A DNA stretch of 64,000 nucleotides from Paenibacillus typhae (GTDB taxonomy: Bacteria; Bacillota; Bacilli; Paenibacillales; Paenibacillaceae). The position numbers and the translations under genes were made by a program. The first letter of the stretch is position 1, and each line of letters starts with the position of its first letter. The notes beneath the pieces are model-generated. The model was not told the DNA's origin, made no database searches, and worked only from the letters and a program-made list of their open reading frames with translations. Positions 17,864 through 26,590 of this stretch are shown here, in pieces. Location: NCBI RefSeq assembly GCF_900099765.1, contig NZ_FNDX01000007.1, forward strand, positions 1-64,000, read 5' to 3'.

Positions 17864-20800
17864 TTATTTTATTCTTACTGTACCGGCTCCCAGCATCTCT
17901 TCAACTGCTGCGAACAGCTCCGGCGACGGCTCGATCCGGTAGCTGTCGCTGAGCGCCAGCACCCGCTGCTCGCGCTCGTAGAACAGCAGCGTGGCTGCAG
18001 GCCCGGGATGGGTCTGCAGCAGTGCCTGCAGGCGCGAGAGCAGCGCCGGGTTCTCTGCGGCCGGCGTGATCTTGATAAAGACACGCTGGCCGCCTCCCGC
18101 CGCACCCGCAGGTGCGGCCGGCGGGGCTGCAGGCGCTGCTGCGCCGCCTGCGGCAGTGCGCGGCGCGCCGGTGCCCCCGGCGCCGCCCCGCGGAGCAGGA
18201 GCGCTGCGCGGCGCTCCTGCAGAGGCCGTCCGTCCCGGACCGGACGGACGGGAGGCAGCTGCGCTGCGGCGCTGCAGCAGGCCATGGAGAGCGTCCGCGC
18301 CAAGCGGCGCGACCTCCTCGGCCAGCAGCTTGAAGCCCTCGTCCTCCTGCTGCACCTTGGCGCGCAGGGCGAGCAGCGCACCCTTCTCGACCAGGCTGCG
18401 GCTGCGTTTCCACACCTCAGGGAACAGCACGACCTCGCAGCGCTCGATCTGGTCCTCCCATTGGATGAACGCCATCGCCTTGCCGGCCTTGGTCATAATC
18501 TCCTTGACGGAGACGACCATCCCCGCCGTAACCGTCTGGCTCTCATCCGCAGCTTCGCCAAGGTCCATCAGCCGCTGGATGCCCGGCTCCTCAAGCAGGG
18601 CCGCACTGTCGTCCAGCGGATGGCCGGACAGATACAGCCCAAGCAGCTCGCGCTCCAGCTCCAGCTGCTGGGTGACACTGAACCTCGGGATATCCGGATA
18701 GCGGATTTCCCAGTTCGGGGTCTCGATCAGATCGTCGAACAGCTGGATCTGCAGCTCGTCCCGCTCCTTGCGCCATTTGGCCGCGGCATCGACGGTCTCG
18801 TCGAGCATGGCCAGCAGCTGGGCCCGGTGTCCGGGCAGCCGGTCGAAGGCTCCGGCCTGAAGCAGCGATTCGATGACGCGCTTGTTGCAGACGCGCAAAT
18901 CGACACGGCGGCAGAAATCGAGCAGACTGTCGAACGGACGCTCTTTACGGACGGCCATAATGTTCTCCACCGCCAGCGTTCCGACATTTTTCACGGCTGC
19001 CAGACCGAAGCGGATATGGCCGCCGCCCCCTTCCCCGCCGGGAACCGGAGTAAACAGTACGCCGCTCTCATTAACATCCGGCGGCAGAACACCGATGCCG
19101 GTGCGCCGGCATTCCAGCACATATTCGGCCACCTTGCGGTGGGTACCCATGACCGCCGTCAGCATAGAAGCCATGAACTGCACCGGATAGTGCGCCTTCA
19201 GATAGGCAGTCTGAAAGGCCAGCACGCCGTAAGCGGCGGCATGAGCCCGCGGGAAGCCGTAATCGGCGAACCGGACGATCATATCATAGACGGCATTCGC
19301 ATCCGCCTCCTGATAGCCCTGCTGCAGGCTGCCCTCCACAAAGTGGCTGCGCTCCTTGTCCAGCGTCTCGCGCTTCTTCTTCGACACCGCGCGGCGCAGC
19401 AGGTCCGCTTCACCAAGCGAGAAGCCCGCCATCAGGGAAGCAATCTGCATAATCTGCTCCTGGTATACGATAATGCCGTACGTATCCGCCAGAATCGGCG
19501 TCAGGTCGGCATGCGGATAGTCCACCTCTATCTCGCCGTGCTTGCCGGCAATAAACTTGGGGATGAACTCCATCGGGCCCGGACGGTACAGCGCCAGCAC
19601 CGAGATGACGTCCTCGAAGCCCGACGGCTTCAGGTCCTTCAGCACACGGCGGATGCCCGCAGACTCCAGCTGAAAGACGCCGGTCGTCTCGCCGGCCCCG
19701 AGCATTTCGTAGGTCAGCGGATCATCATCGGGAATGGTGCGGAAATCGGGAGCCGCCCCGTCCATCTCCCTGATCCAATTCATGCAGCGTTCAATAATCG
19801 ACAGCGTCCTTAGTCCCAGAAAATCCATTTTGAGCAGTCCGACGCTCTCCAGATGCTCCATGGAATACTGGGTCAGCGCCGTGCTCTCATTGCCGGCCTG
19901 CAGCGGCACCGCATCGGTCAGCGGGCCCTTGGAAATTACAACGCCGGCAGCATGTGTGGACGCATGGCGCGGCATGCCTTCAACCTTCATCGCCATGTCG
20001 AGCAGCTCCCTGGTCTTGCCGCTGGTCTCATACAGCGCCTTCAGATCAGGACTGCCCTCAAGTGCGCGCGCAATGCTGATCCCGAGCTGTCCGGGGATCA
20101 GCTTCGCTGCCTTGTCCACCTCATTGTACGGCAGGTTCAGCACCCGGCCGACATCACGGACCGCTGCCCTGGCTGCCATTGTTCCAAACGTAATGATCTG
20201 TGCCACATGCTCCCTGCCGTATTTCTCGACCACGTAAGCAATAACCTCATCACGGCGCTCATCGCTGAAGTCGATATCAATATCCGGCATCGTAATCCGC
20301 TCCGGATTAAGAAAACGCTCAAAGAGCAGGTTATATTTCAACGGATCTACATCGGTAATCCGCAGGGTATAGGCGGTGAGACTGCCTGCCGAAGAGCCGC
20401 GGCCCGGGCCGGTAACGATACCACTCTTGTGGCAGAAGGCAATGAAATCCCAGACGATCAAGAAGTAATCGCTGAAGCCCATGCTCTCGATGACACCCAG
20501 CTCATAGTCCAGACGCTGCTCTGCAGCCGCCTTCTGCCCGGGTGAAGCCCACAGCGGTGTATCCGCATAACGCGCTTCCAGCCCGCTGCGGCAGAGCCGG
20601 CGCAGATAAGCTGCTGCATCCAGCCCTTCCGGCAGCGGGGAATATTCGGGGAGAATATGCTGCCCGAACGTCAATTCCAGATTGCATTTATCGGCAATTT
20701 CCTGTGTATTGGTGATCGCCTGAGGTACATGCGGAAACAGCGCCGCCATCTGCTCTCCGCTCTTCAGGAACAGCTGGTCCGTACCGATCTTCAGCCGGTC

Positions 20801-21496
20801 CTCATCGTCCACCGTCTTGCCTGTGCCGATGCAGATCAGCACATCCTGGACCTCGGCATCCTCCTTGGCCAGATAGTGCACATCATTCGTCGCGACAAGC
20901 GGAATGTCCAGCTCCGAAGCCAGGGAAATCAGCTGCGGATTCACCCGCTTCTGCTCGGGAATGCCGTGATCCTGCAGCTCCAGATAGAAGTCACCGCCAA
21001 AAATCTCCTTGTAGCGCAGCGCCGCCTTACGCGCCTCATCTTCGCGCCCGTGCAGCAGATGCTGCGGCACTTCCCCGCCCAGACAGGCGCTCAGACAGAT
21101 GATTCCCTCCGCATGGGCAGCCAGTGCCTCCATATCAATGCGCGGCTTATAATGCTGGCCCTCCAGATGGCCGATGGAGACAAGCTTCATCAGATTTCTG
21201 TAGCCGGTTTCATTCTTCGCGAGCAGGATCAGGTGATAGATCGGCTGATCCTTGCGGCTGCCCCGCTCACGGCGCGAGCCTGCCGTCAGATAGGCCTCGC
21301 AGCCGATAATCGGCTTGATGCCGGCGGCAGTGCACGCTTTATAAAAGGGGATTGCCCCATACATCACTCCATGATCCGTCAGCGCCAGCGACTTCATGCC
21401 GTATTCGCCGGCCCGGCGCACGAGATCCGTAATGCGCGCCGCGCCGTCCAGTAAACTGTATTCGCTGTGCACATGCAAATGCACGAATGGGCTCAT
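17864..21496 (-). CDS. dnaE: DNA polymerase III subunit alpha (DnaE)
   Basis: The 1210-aa replicative polymerase extends RNA primers in low-GC Gram-positives before PolC takes over. Domain order: N-terminal PHP domain (HVHSEYSLLDG, LTDHGVMYGA), then the palm with GPGRGSSAGS and the catalytic aspartates in MPDIDIDFSD. Next come the fingers (YRPGPMEFIPKFI, YQEQIMQIA), HhH region and OB fold. Residues of about 1080-1150 form an Ala/Pro/Gly/Arg-rich stretch absent from B. subtilis DnaE (about 1115 aa), then a short C-terminal domain. ATG at 21496 (MSPFVHLHVH) is preferred over an upstream in-frame TTG because AGAAGGGA is suitably spaced. It diverges from ytrH. Confidence 0.97.
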   Translation of the reverse strand: MSPFVHLHVHSEYSLLDGAARITDLVRRAGEYGMKSLALTDHGVMYGAIPFYKACTAAGIKPIIGCEAYLTAGSRRERGSRKDQPIYHLILLAKNETGYRNLMKLVSIGHLEGQHYKPRIDMEALAAHAEGIICLSACLGGEVPQHLLHGREDEARKAALRYKEIFGGDFYLELQDHGIPEQKRVNPQLISLASELDIPLVATNDVHYLAKEDAEVQDVLICIGTGKTVDDEDRLKIGTDQLFLKSGEQMAALFPHVPQAITNTQEIADKCNLELTFGQHILPEYSPLPEGLDAAAYLRRLCRSGLEARYADTPLWASPGQKAAAEQRLDYELGVIESMGFSDYFLIVWDFIAFCHKSGIVTGPGRGSSAGSLTAYTLRITDVDPLKYNLLFERFLNPERITMPDIDIDFSDERRDEVIAYVVEKYGREHVAQIITFGTMAARAAVRDVGRVLNLPYNEVDKAAKLIPGQLGISIARALEGSPDLKALYETSGKTRELLDMAMKVEGMPRHASTHAAGVVISKGPLTDAVPLQAGNESTALTQYSMEHLESVGLLKMDFLGLRTLSIIERCMNWIREMDGAAPDFRTIPDDDPLTYEMLGAGETTGVFQLESAGIRRVLKDLKPSGFEDVISVLALYRPGPMEFIPKFIAGKHGEIEVDYPHADLTPILADTYGIIVYQEQIMQIASLMAGFSLGEADLLRRAVSKKKRETLDKERSHFVEGSLQQGYQEADANAVYDMIVRFADYGFPRAHAAAYGVLAFQTAYLKAHYPVQFMASMLTAVMGTHRKVAEYVLECRRTGIGVLPPDVNESGVLFTPVPGGEGGGGHIRFGLAAVKNVGTLAVENIMAVRKERPFDSLLDFCRRVDLRVCNKRVIESLLQAGAFDRLPGHRAQLLAMLDETVDAAAKWRKERDELQIQLFDDLIETPNWEIRYPDIPRFSVTQQLELERELLGLYLSGHPLDDSAALLEEPGIQRLMDLGEAADESQTVTAGMVVSVKEIMTKAGKAMAFIQWEDQIERCEVVLFPEVWKRSRSLVEKGALLALRAKVQQEDEGFKLLAEEVAPLGADALHGLLQRRSAAASRPSGPGRTASAGAPRSAPAPRGGAGGTGAPRTAAGGAAAPAAPPAAPAGAAGGGQRVFIKITPAAENPALLSRLQALLQTHPGPAATLLFYEREQRVLALSDSYRIEPSPELFAAVEEMLGAGTVRIK

Positions 21497-21642
21497 GATC
21501 CCCACATCCCTTCTACTCTTCAAATCAAAACATAAGATGAAACTATTTTATCATAATACCGGGGGAGCCGCCCATAGAATGGATTAAGGGCACAGGGACA
21601 GGCAGAACCACAAGGGCCGCTTGTCCGGAAAGGGGGGCTTGT

Positions 21643-21966
21643 ATGACTATTTTCATGAGCAAAGCCGTTCTCGATTTCTTCATCGCCTTCGGCATAGTGC
21701 TGGGCGGCGCCATGCTCGGAGGCATCGGTGCGGTCGTTTCGCTGCAACCGCCGACTGAGACGATGCTGGATATTGCCGACCGGATCAAAATCTGGGCGCT
21801 CGCCGCCGCAGTTGGAGGCACCATCGACCCCATGCGGGTCATTGAGAGCAATATGATCGGGGGCAATCTGTCTCCCGCCATCAAGCAGATCCTCTACCTG
21901 GTATTCGCCTTTTTAGGCGCCCATATGGGCAGCGAGCTGGTCAAATGGGTGTGCGGCAAGGGGTGA
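21643..21966 (+). CDS. ytrH: sporulation protein YtrH
   Basis: The 107-aa membrane protein has three hydrophobic segments and the conserved VGGTIDPMRVIESN motif of YtrH. In B. subtilis ytrH and ytrI are sporulation genes expressed under sigma-E and are needed for efficient sporulation. ATG at 21643 follows AAAGGGGGG. It lies upstream of ytrI with a 7-bp gap and diverges from dnaE as in Bacillus. Confidence 0.93.
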   Translation: MTIFMSKAVLDFFIAFGIVLGGAMLGGIGAVVSLQPPTETMLDIADRIKIWALAAAVGGTIDPMRVIESNMIGGNLSPAIKQILYLVFAFLGAHMGSELVKWVCGKG

Positions 21967-21973
21967 GCAGGTT

Positions 21974-22477
21974 GTGAGAATTCCGCCTTTTCAGCGTTAC
22001 CGCCGCTTTTCGCAGATCTCCGCCGTTTTTGTGCTTGGAATGGTGACAGGAGCCGTCATGTACAATGCCATTTTTCATATGGGCTATAATGTACTCTGGC
22101 TCGACAACCAGGATCTGCGGGTGCAGATCGAGCAGTACAGCAAAGACATCAAAACGTTAAAAAAATACAACAATACCTCAACTGTCATCCGGGAAATCAA
22201 GCTGCGCACAGAGGAGAGCAAGACAAAAGAGGGGGCCGGCGCGCTGGATCAGGTAACCTTGAAGGAAATTATCAGCCAGATGAGCGAAGACCTGGAGCCG
22301 ATGCGCGGCCGCAGCATGTTCGACATTGATACCGACGGTAAGCTGGCGCGGCTGCTGCTGGATGGTAAAATCTATATTGTCCGTGAAAAAGAGTACTCCG
22401 TACGGATCCGCACCATGCTGGTAATGGAGGGCGTGCTGCAGATCTGGGTGGAGGTCAATCCTTATAAACGCAGCTGA
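21974..22477 (+). CDS. ytrI: sporulation membrane protein YtrI
   Basis: The 167-aa protein has one N-terminal membrane helix (about residues 14-36), a short coiled region rich in Lys/Gln (45-70), and a mixed alpha/beta domain. This matches YtrI, the partner of YtrH in Bacillus sporulation. The start is GTG at 21974, seven bases after the ytrH stop, so the two form one operon. Confidence 0.88.
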   Translation: MRIPPFQRYRRFSQISAVFVLGMVTGAVMYNAIFHMGYNVLWLDNQDLRVQIEQYSKDIKTLKKYNNTSTVIREIKLRTEESKTKEGAGALDQVTLKEIISQMSEDLEPMRGRSMFDIDTDGKLARLLLDGKIYIVREKEYSVRIRTMLVMEGVLQIWVEVNPYKRS

Positions 22478-22596
22478 GCTGCAGATTAGACGGGCGTACC
22501 GGCGGAAGCCGTGCTACAATAATGGACAGGTATATAGCAAACGGAATTCATGCAGAGCTTTTTGTATTGATCTTCTGATAAAGGAGCTGCCTGTCC

Positions 22597-22905
22597 ATGA
22601 TTATGCTTATCAAGTATCTGCTGTTCATCCTGCTTGTTGTTTTTATGATTGGTGCCGCCGCGTACAGCTTCTCCTCACGCCGGACCTCCGACACGCTGGA
22701 AAAGGGCCGCCGGCGCTCCATTATGAACGTGCTGCTCGGGGGCATGCTGGTTACCCTGTCGCTGATGTCGATGTTTTTGTTCCGGGGCTCAACCCTCAGC
22801 GTGATCGTGGAAGCGGTGTTTCTCGTTATCGGGGCGTTTAATATTTTCTCCGGGCTGCGCAGCTACGGTTATTACAGCCGGAGCGGGAGCAGGCGCAAGG
22901 CTTAG
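22597..22905 (+). CDS. ytpI: YtpI family membrane protein
   Basis: The 102-aa protein has three hydrophobic segments (about 3-24, 44-62 and 66-86) and the conserved charged loop after helix 1 (SRRTSDTLEKGRRR), as in YtpI. Function unknown. ATG at 22597 follows AAAGGAGC. In B. subtilis nrnA (ytqI) lies between ytrI and ytpI. Here only 119 bp separate them and no nrnA is present. Confidence 0.85.
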   Translation: MIMLIKYLLFILLVVFMIGAAAYSFSSRRTSDTLEKGRRRSIMNVLLGGMLVTLSLMSMFLFRGSTLSVIVEAVFLVIGAFNIFSGLRSYGYYSRSGSRRKA

Positions 22906-22978
22906 CGGGGTTGATTTTACAGCCTCATTGCGCAATTCGCAACCGCCCCCTCCGCCGCCAGGTACTTCTGTGAAGACA

Positions 22979-23168
22979 GTTAAGTGAAAAATAGACACCT
23001 AATTTCTGGATCATAGTCGAAAACGGGATACTAGTTGTAACAAAGACACTTAATCCCAGCATTTTCGTCCCAGATGGCGCTTTTGGCCTGTAATAAGTGA
23101 TGATTTTCCATCTAATTTTTATAAGGATAGGATTCTGGCCAATTTAAATGGCAAAAATCCAACTATAT
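22979..23168. repeat. dispersed repeat family B, copy 1 (190 bp, 2+2 inverted units)
   Basis: Forward units begin TTAAGTGAAAAATAGACACC (22980) and CTAGTTGTAACAAAGACACT (23031). Inverted units are AAGTGATGATTTTCCATCTA (about 23096) and ATGGCAAAAATCCAACTA (ending about 23166). The same layout occurs at 33562-33750 and 62115-62303. It fills most of the 400-bp gene-free gap between ytpI and ytoI. This is the most diverged copy. Confidence 0.75.
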
Positions 23169-23254
23169 GCTTAATGAGCATAGTCCCTGGTGAACGGCAG
23201 CAGTGTGGTAGCGGATCATACCGGTATTCCCCAACTCTACTTTAATATAATAGT

Positions 23255-23292
23255 AAAAAAAGAGAGACTGCCCGTATAGAGCGGTCTCTCTT
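23255..23292 (-). terminator. rho-independent terminator of ytoI
   Basis: The stem AGAGAGACTGC/GCGGTCTCTCT has an 8-nt loop and is followed by seven T on the minus strand. It lies just beyond the ytoI stop at 23307. Confidence 0.88.
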
Positions 23293-23306
23293 CATACAAT
23301 GCAGGC

Positions 23307-24641
23307 TCACCCGTGATCAATCGACTGCAGCATCAGCACCGCCTTGGCGACCATCGTGTCATTATGGCTGATCTCGATCTCCAGCTTGCAGGTTCTGCGG
23401 CTGATCTCCAGCAGCTTGGGCATCACGATAATCGAATGCTCAATCTGCACCGGACGGATAAAATAGGTGGACATGTTGTCCAGCACATAATCGTTGCCGG
23501 TAATATCCTTGGCCGCCTTGAACGCGGATAGTGTCATCAAAGTGGACAGGACACCTTCGGAAATGGTACCCAGATCCGTCGCCATCTGCGGGGTGATGAA
23601 GCCGTGGAAGAACAGCTTCCCCTCCTCATCCCGTTCCTCGGCAAACCCGTTCCAGATCAGATGATCGAACGTTTCACCCATCTGCGGCTGGTTGCTGACA
23701 TCCCGCAGGCTCTGCAACACCTCACGGCGGGTCAGCGATCCGACCAGCTTGCGGTTGCGGTCCACAATCGGCAGGAAGTCAATCCCCTCCCACATCATGA
23801 TCTGCGCCGCCGAAGCCAGTGAGGTCTGCAGAGCCGCTGTAACCGGGCTGCGGACCATCGCTTTTTCGATGCTCTGACCCTCCTGCAGCTCCTCCACATC
23901 GCGCCGTCCGACAATCCCGATGACCCGGTTCCATTCATCCGTTACCGCAAAACGCTGCTCCCCGCTGGAGAGTGCCAGCTGGCGCAGCTCACCGACCGTG
24001 CTGGATGTTTTCAGCGTATTCAGCCGCGGCTTGCTCTCCAGAATGTCTTCTACCAGCATAATCTTTTTCTTGATCAGCCGGTCAAAGATCGCCCGGTTAA
24101 TCATCGAGGCCACGGTAAACGTATCATGCCTTGAGGAAATCACCGGCAGATCCAGCTCGTCCGCCAGCGCTTTAACCTCACGGCTCGTACCGAAGCCGCC
24201 CGTCACCAGCACCCCTGCCCCCTGCTCCAGTGCCAGCGAATGCACGTCGTCGCGGTTCCCTACGATCAGCAGGCTGTCGGCGTCAATATAACGGATCATG
24301 GCATCGACCTTCATCGCGCCGATTATATATTTATGCAGGTGCTTGTTCAGCCCGTCAGCTCCGCCCAGCACATGACCTTCCACAATATCCACGACATCCC
24401 CGAAGGTCAGCTGGTCTGATATGTTCCGAGGCTTCTTTTCAACACGGACGGTGCCGATCCGCTCCTTCGTAATGACGATACCCAGGTTCTCGGCCTCCTT
24501 AACCGCCCGGTAAGCCGTCCCCTCACTCACTATCATTTCTTTAGCCAGCTTGCGTACAGAAATTTTGGTGCCTACCTTGAGACCTTCGATATGCTGCAGC
24601 AGTTGTTCATGCTTTGTAATGTTATCGCCTTGTCCTTCCAA
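23307..24641 (-). CDS. ytoI: YtoI: HTH, DRTGG, tandem CBS and hotdog domain regulator
   Basis: The 444-aa four-part protein has an N-terminal winged HTH (residues 10-60, ISVRKLAKEMIVSEGTAYRA) and a DRTGG domain (about 75-190, LVTGGFGTSREV). Two CBS domains lie at about 195-315 and a C-terminal hotdog/4HBT domain at about 335-444. CBS domains usually sense adenine nucleotides and hotdog domains bind acyl-CoA, so it is probably a metabolite-responsive DNA-binding protein. Its targets are unknown. The start is TTG at 24641 after GGGGGTG. A strong promoter with overlapping direct repeats lies just upstream and could be autoregulated. Confidence 0.92.
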   Translation of the reverse strand: MEGQGDNITKHEQLLQHIEGLKVGTKISVRKLAKEMIVSEGTAYRAVKEAENLGIVITKERIGTVRVEKKPRNISDQLTFGDVVDIVEGHVLGGADGLNKHLHKYIIGAMKVDAMIRYIDADSLLIVGNRDDVHSLALEQGAGVLVTGGFGTSREVKALADELDLPVISSRHDTFTVASMINRAIFDRLIKKKIMLVEDILESKPRLNTLKTSSTVGELRQLALSSGEQRFAVTDEWNRVIGIVGRRDVEELQEGQSIEKAMVRSPVTAALQTSLASAAQIMMWEGIDFLPIVDRNRKLVGSLTRREVLQSLRDVSNQPQMGETFDHLIWNGFAEERDEEGKLFFHGFITPQMATDLGTISEGVLSTLMTLSAFKAAKDITGNDYVLDNMSTYFIRPVQIEHSIIVMPKLLEISRRTCKLEIEISHNDTMVAKAVLMLQSIDHG

Positions 24642-24661
24642 CTGTTACACCCCCATGCCCC

Positions 24662-24711
24662 AATCTGTACTATTCTGTACTCATTATACAGCCGGAAATT
24701 GCAGAGTACAA
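24662..24711 (-). promoter_or_regulatory. sigma-A promoter of ytoI with overlapping direct-repeat operator
   Basis: On the minus strand TTGTAC and TATAAT are separated by exactly 17 bp (24706-24711 and 24683-24688). Immediately downstream, over the expected start point, are two tandem 10-mers, AGTACAGAAT and AGTACAGATT (24663-24682). This arrangement suits a repressor, possibly YtoI itself. Confidence 0.65.
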
Positions 24712-24839
24712 CCGCCCGCAGGAGGTCAAATAAGTTAAGTCAGTGAATGACCGGACAGCCAAAATAACCCCGCAAAGCGGGGAATTTACAAGGATTAATC
24801 TCGTACATTAACGGGCATACCGTAAAGTCTTTATTCTCC

Positions 24840-24872
24840 AAAAAGCCCGGACGCCGTTTCCGGCAGCCGGGT
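24840..24872 (-). terminator. rho-independent terminator
   Basis: Minus-strand stem CCCGG..GCCGG/CGGC..CCGGG followed by CTTTTTGG. It serves the small membrane protein gene at 24945. A second short hairpin (CCCCGC/GCGGGG, 24768-24782) lies in the same 300-bp gap, which holds no gene. Confidence 0.7.
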
Positions 24873-24944
24873 CTCAGGATCTGTATGAGGTGTTGTCTGC
24901 AGAGAGACTAGATACCGGGCTCCTTGTCCTTCGTTCACAGCCTC

Positions 24945-25229
24945 CTATAGACGCTGCGACATTCTGGTTTCCTCGTTCCACTTGCCCTGCCACTGCTCCA
25001 GCTTGTGCTTGCGGACCGCTTCCAGCCGCTTCTGCTTCTCCTCATCCACTCCGATGATGAAATGCAGATGCGCCGCAATAATCAGGAAAGCAAATACGCA
25101 CCAGACAATCCCAAAGCCCAGCACCCAGCTTGGCCCGTTCTGGAATGACAGCTGCGGGAGGGCATAGAGCAGCATGGCAAGTGCAATCAGCAGGTATAAG
25201 CTGTGCTTGAACTTGTTTCTTTTTTTCAT
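24945..25229 (-). CDS. small two-helix membrane protein, unknown function
   Basis: I do not recognise a family. The 94-aa protein has a basic N-terminus (MKKRNKFKH), two hydrophobic segments (about 9-27 and 36-60) and a charged helical tail (DEEKQKRLEAVRKHKLEQW). ATG at 25229 is chosen because GAAGGAG lies 9 nt upstream. An earlier in-frame start overlaps that site. It is followed by a terminator and diverges from the tubby-like gene. Confidence 0.6.
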   Translation of the reverse strand: MKKRNKFKHSLYLLIALAMLLYALPQLSFQNGPSWVLGFGIVWCVFAFLIIAAHLHFIIGVDEEKQKRLEAVRKHKLEQWQGKWNEETRMSQRL

Positions 25230-25387
25230 CACAAACAGCTCCTTCAACTGAATCTATATCTCTACTCTATGAACCGGCCCCGGAAATTATGAGACAAGTC
25301 TGCAAAAAAATAAGGCTACACACAAAATGATATAGCACTGCCTGCGGTCATATGAGATGATATATACAATTATTAGGAGGCGATTAC

Positions 25388-25963
25388 TTGAATCAGGCGT
25401 ACGGGTACACGGAATATACGATCCGCAAAAAGGTTTTTTCGATTATGAGCACCAAGCTGCATATTTATAACAGCTCTGAGGAGCTGGTGCTTTATTCACA
25501 GATGAAGGCGTTTAAGCTAAAAGAGGATATTGCACTCTATACGGATGAGTCGATGGAAAGGGAGCTTCTGCGGATTAAGGCACGGAGCATTATTGACTTT
25601 AGCGTCACTTTTGATGTGATTGACTCCGAGACCGGAGAACATGTGGGCGCACTCCGCCGCAAGGGGCTCAAGTCGATTCTGAAGGATGAGTGGCTGATTC
25701 TGGACAGTCATGACCAGGAAATCGGACTGGTGAAGGAAGACAGCACCTTTATGGCGCTGTTACGCCGGATGATCAGCTTTATTCCGCAAAAATACAGTGT
25801 CGAGCTGCAGGGGGACCCGATCCCGACCTACAGCCAGAACATCAACCCGTTCGTCACCAAAATTACCGCCGACTTCTCCGGTGACCGGACCGGCCGTCTC
25901 GACCGCAGGCTCGGGCTGGCCGCCGGAATTCTGCTCTGTGCCGTAGAAGGCAAGCAGGATTAG
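25388..25963 (+). CDS. LURP-one/tubby C-terminal-like protein
   Basis: The 191-aa protein has the alternating beta-strand pattern and the phrases FKLKEDIALYTDES and IDFSVTFDVIDSETGE typical of LURP-one-related (tubby-C / scramblase-like) proteins. These form a 12-strand barrel around a central helix, with roles in bacteria still unclear. The start is TTG at 25388 after AGGAGG. It is a single gene with a bidirectional terminator downstream. Confidence 0.72.
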   Translation: MNQAYGYTEYTIRKKVFSIMSTKLHIYNSSEELVLYSQMKAFKLKEDIALYTDESMERELLRIKARSIIDFSVTFDVIDSETGEHVGALRRKGLKSILKDEWLILDSHDQEIGLVKEDSTFMALLRRMISFIPQKYSVELQGDPIPTYSQNINPFVTKITADFSGDRTGRLDRRLGLAAGILLCAVEGKQD

Positions 25964-25980
25964 CAGATCCGGCAAATGAA

Positions 25981-26025
25981 ACAAAAGGGGATTCTCCAGC
26001 CGACCGGCCGGGGAGTCCCCTTTGT
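25981..26025. terminator. bidirectional terminator
   Basis: Inverted repeat ACAAAAGGGGA..CTCC/GGGGAG.TCCCCTTTGT with a GC-rich loop, between the convergent tubby-like gene and yheA. Confidence 0.8.
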
Positions 26026-26056
26026 GCTTATCCTGCCCCAGCCGGAGCGGGAAGGA

Positions 26057-26398
26057 TTAATGTCCGCCGTACATCTGCGACAGGCTGTCCGTAATGATCT
26101 TGTTCACATCTTCAATAACCACACTGAGGCGGCGCTCTGCGTCGAACAGCCTGCGGATGCCTAGATTCAGGTTCAGCACCTCGAACAGCTTCTCCATCTT
26201 TTCCATTTCCTCCTGCGGAGGCATTTCCCCGTTCATCATCCGCTGCTGCAGCTCAATCTGGTTCTGGCGGAAATTATCCAGCATCTGCTTGCTCTCCGGA
26301 TCGGCTTCAATCACCTTCATTGCACTGCTGATGTCGGAAAATTCAGTGCTTTCTTTAATGGCTCTGGCCAGCTCATGGGCCTTGTCGATTACGTTCAT
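26057..26398 (-). CDS. yheA: YlbF/YheA family protein
   Basis: The 113-aa all-helical protein has the family phrases DPESKQMLDNFRQNQIELQQ and the C-terminal pattern AERRLSVVIEDVNKII of YheA (UPF0342), a YlbF/YmcA relative. B. subtilis YheA is encoded beside yheC and yheD, and here it diverges from the yheD/yheC cluster, supporting the assignment. The frame opens at 26494, but ATG at 26398 has a CAGGAGG site. YlbF relatives act as small adaptors, for example in RNA processing. No role is established for YheA. Confidence 0.87.
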   Translation of the reverse strand: MNVIDKAHELARAIKESTEFSDISSAMKVIEADPESKQMLDNFRQNQIELQQRMMNGEMPPQEEMEKMEKLFEVLNLNLGIRRLFDAERRLSVVIEDVNKIITDSLSQMYGGH

Positions 26399-26590
26399 TT
26401 GTGTTACCTCCTGGATTTTGTTGTTGGGTCTGCGGTCTGCCGCCTGCAGCAATAGTGATTTGCACCCGGCACGGCTTTTTACGGAATAGGTCAATCACCA
26501 AGGGTCAGATGTCTCCATATGATGAATGATATGTAACCCTTATGATTCATAATTGCCGGCATCATGCTGCCTACCGGAAGGAGATCCACG

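Noticed and set aside
17840..19813. 657-codon plus-strand open frame opposite dnaE
   Set aside because: It is antisense to the conserved dnaE coding sequence, is rich in Arg/Gln/His as expected for a shadow frame in GC-rich DNA, and has no domain.
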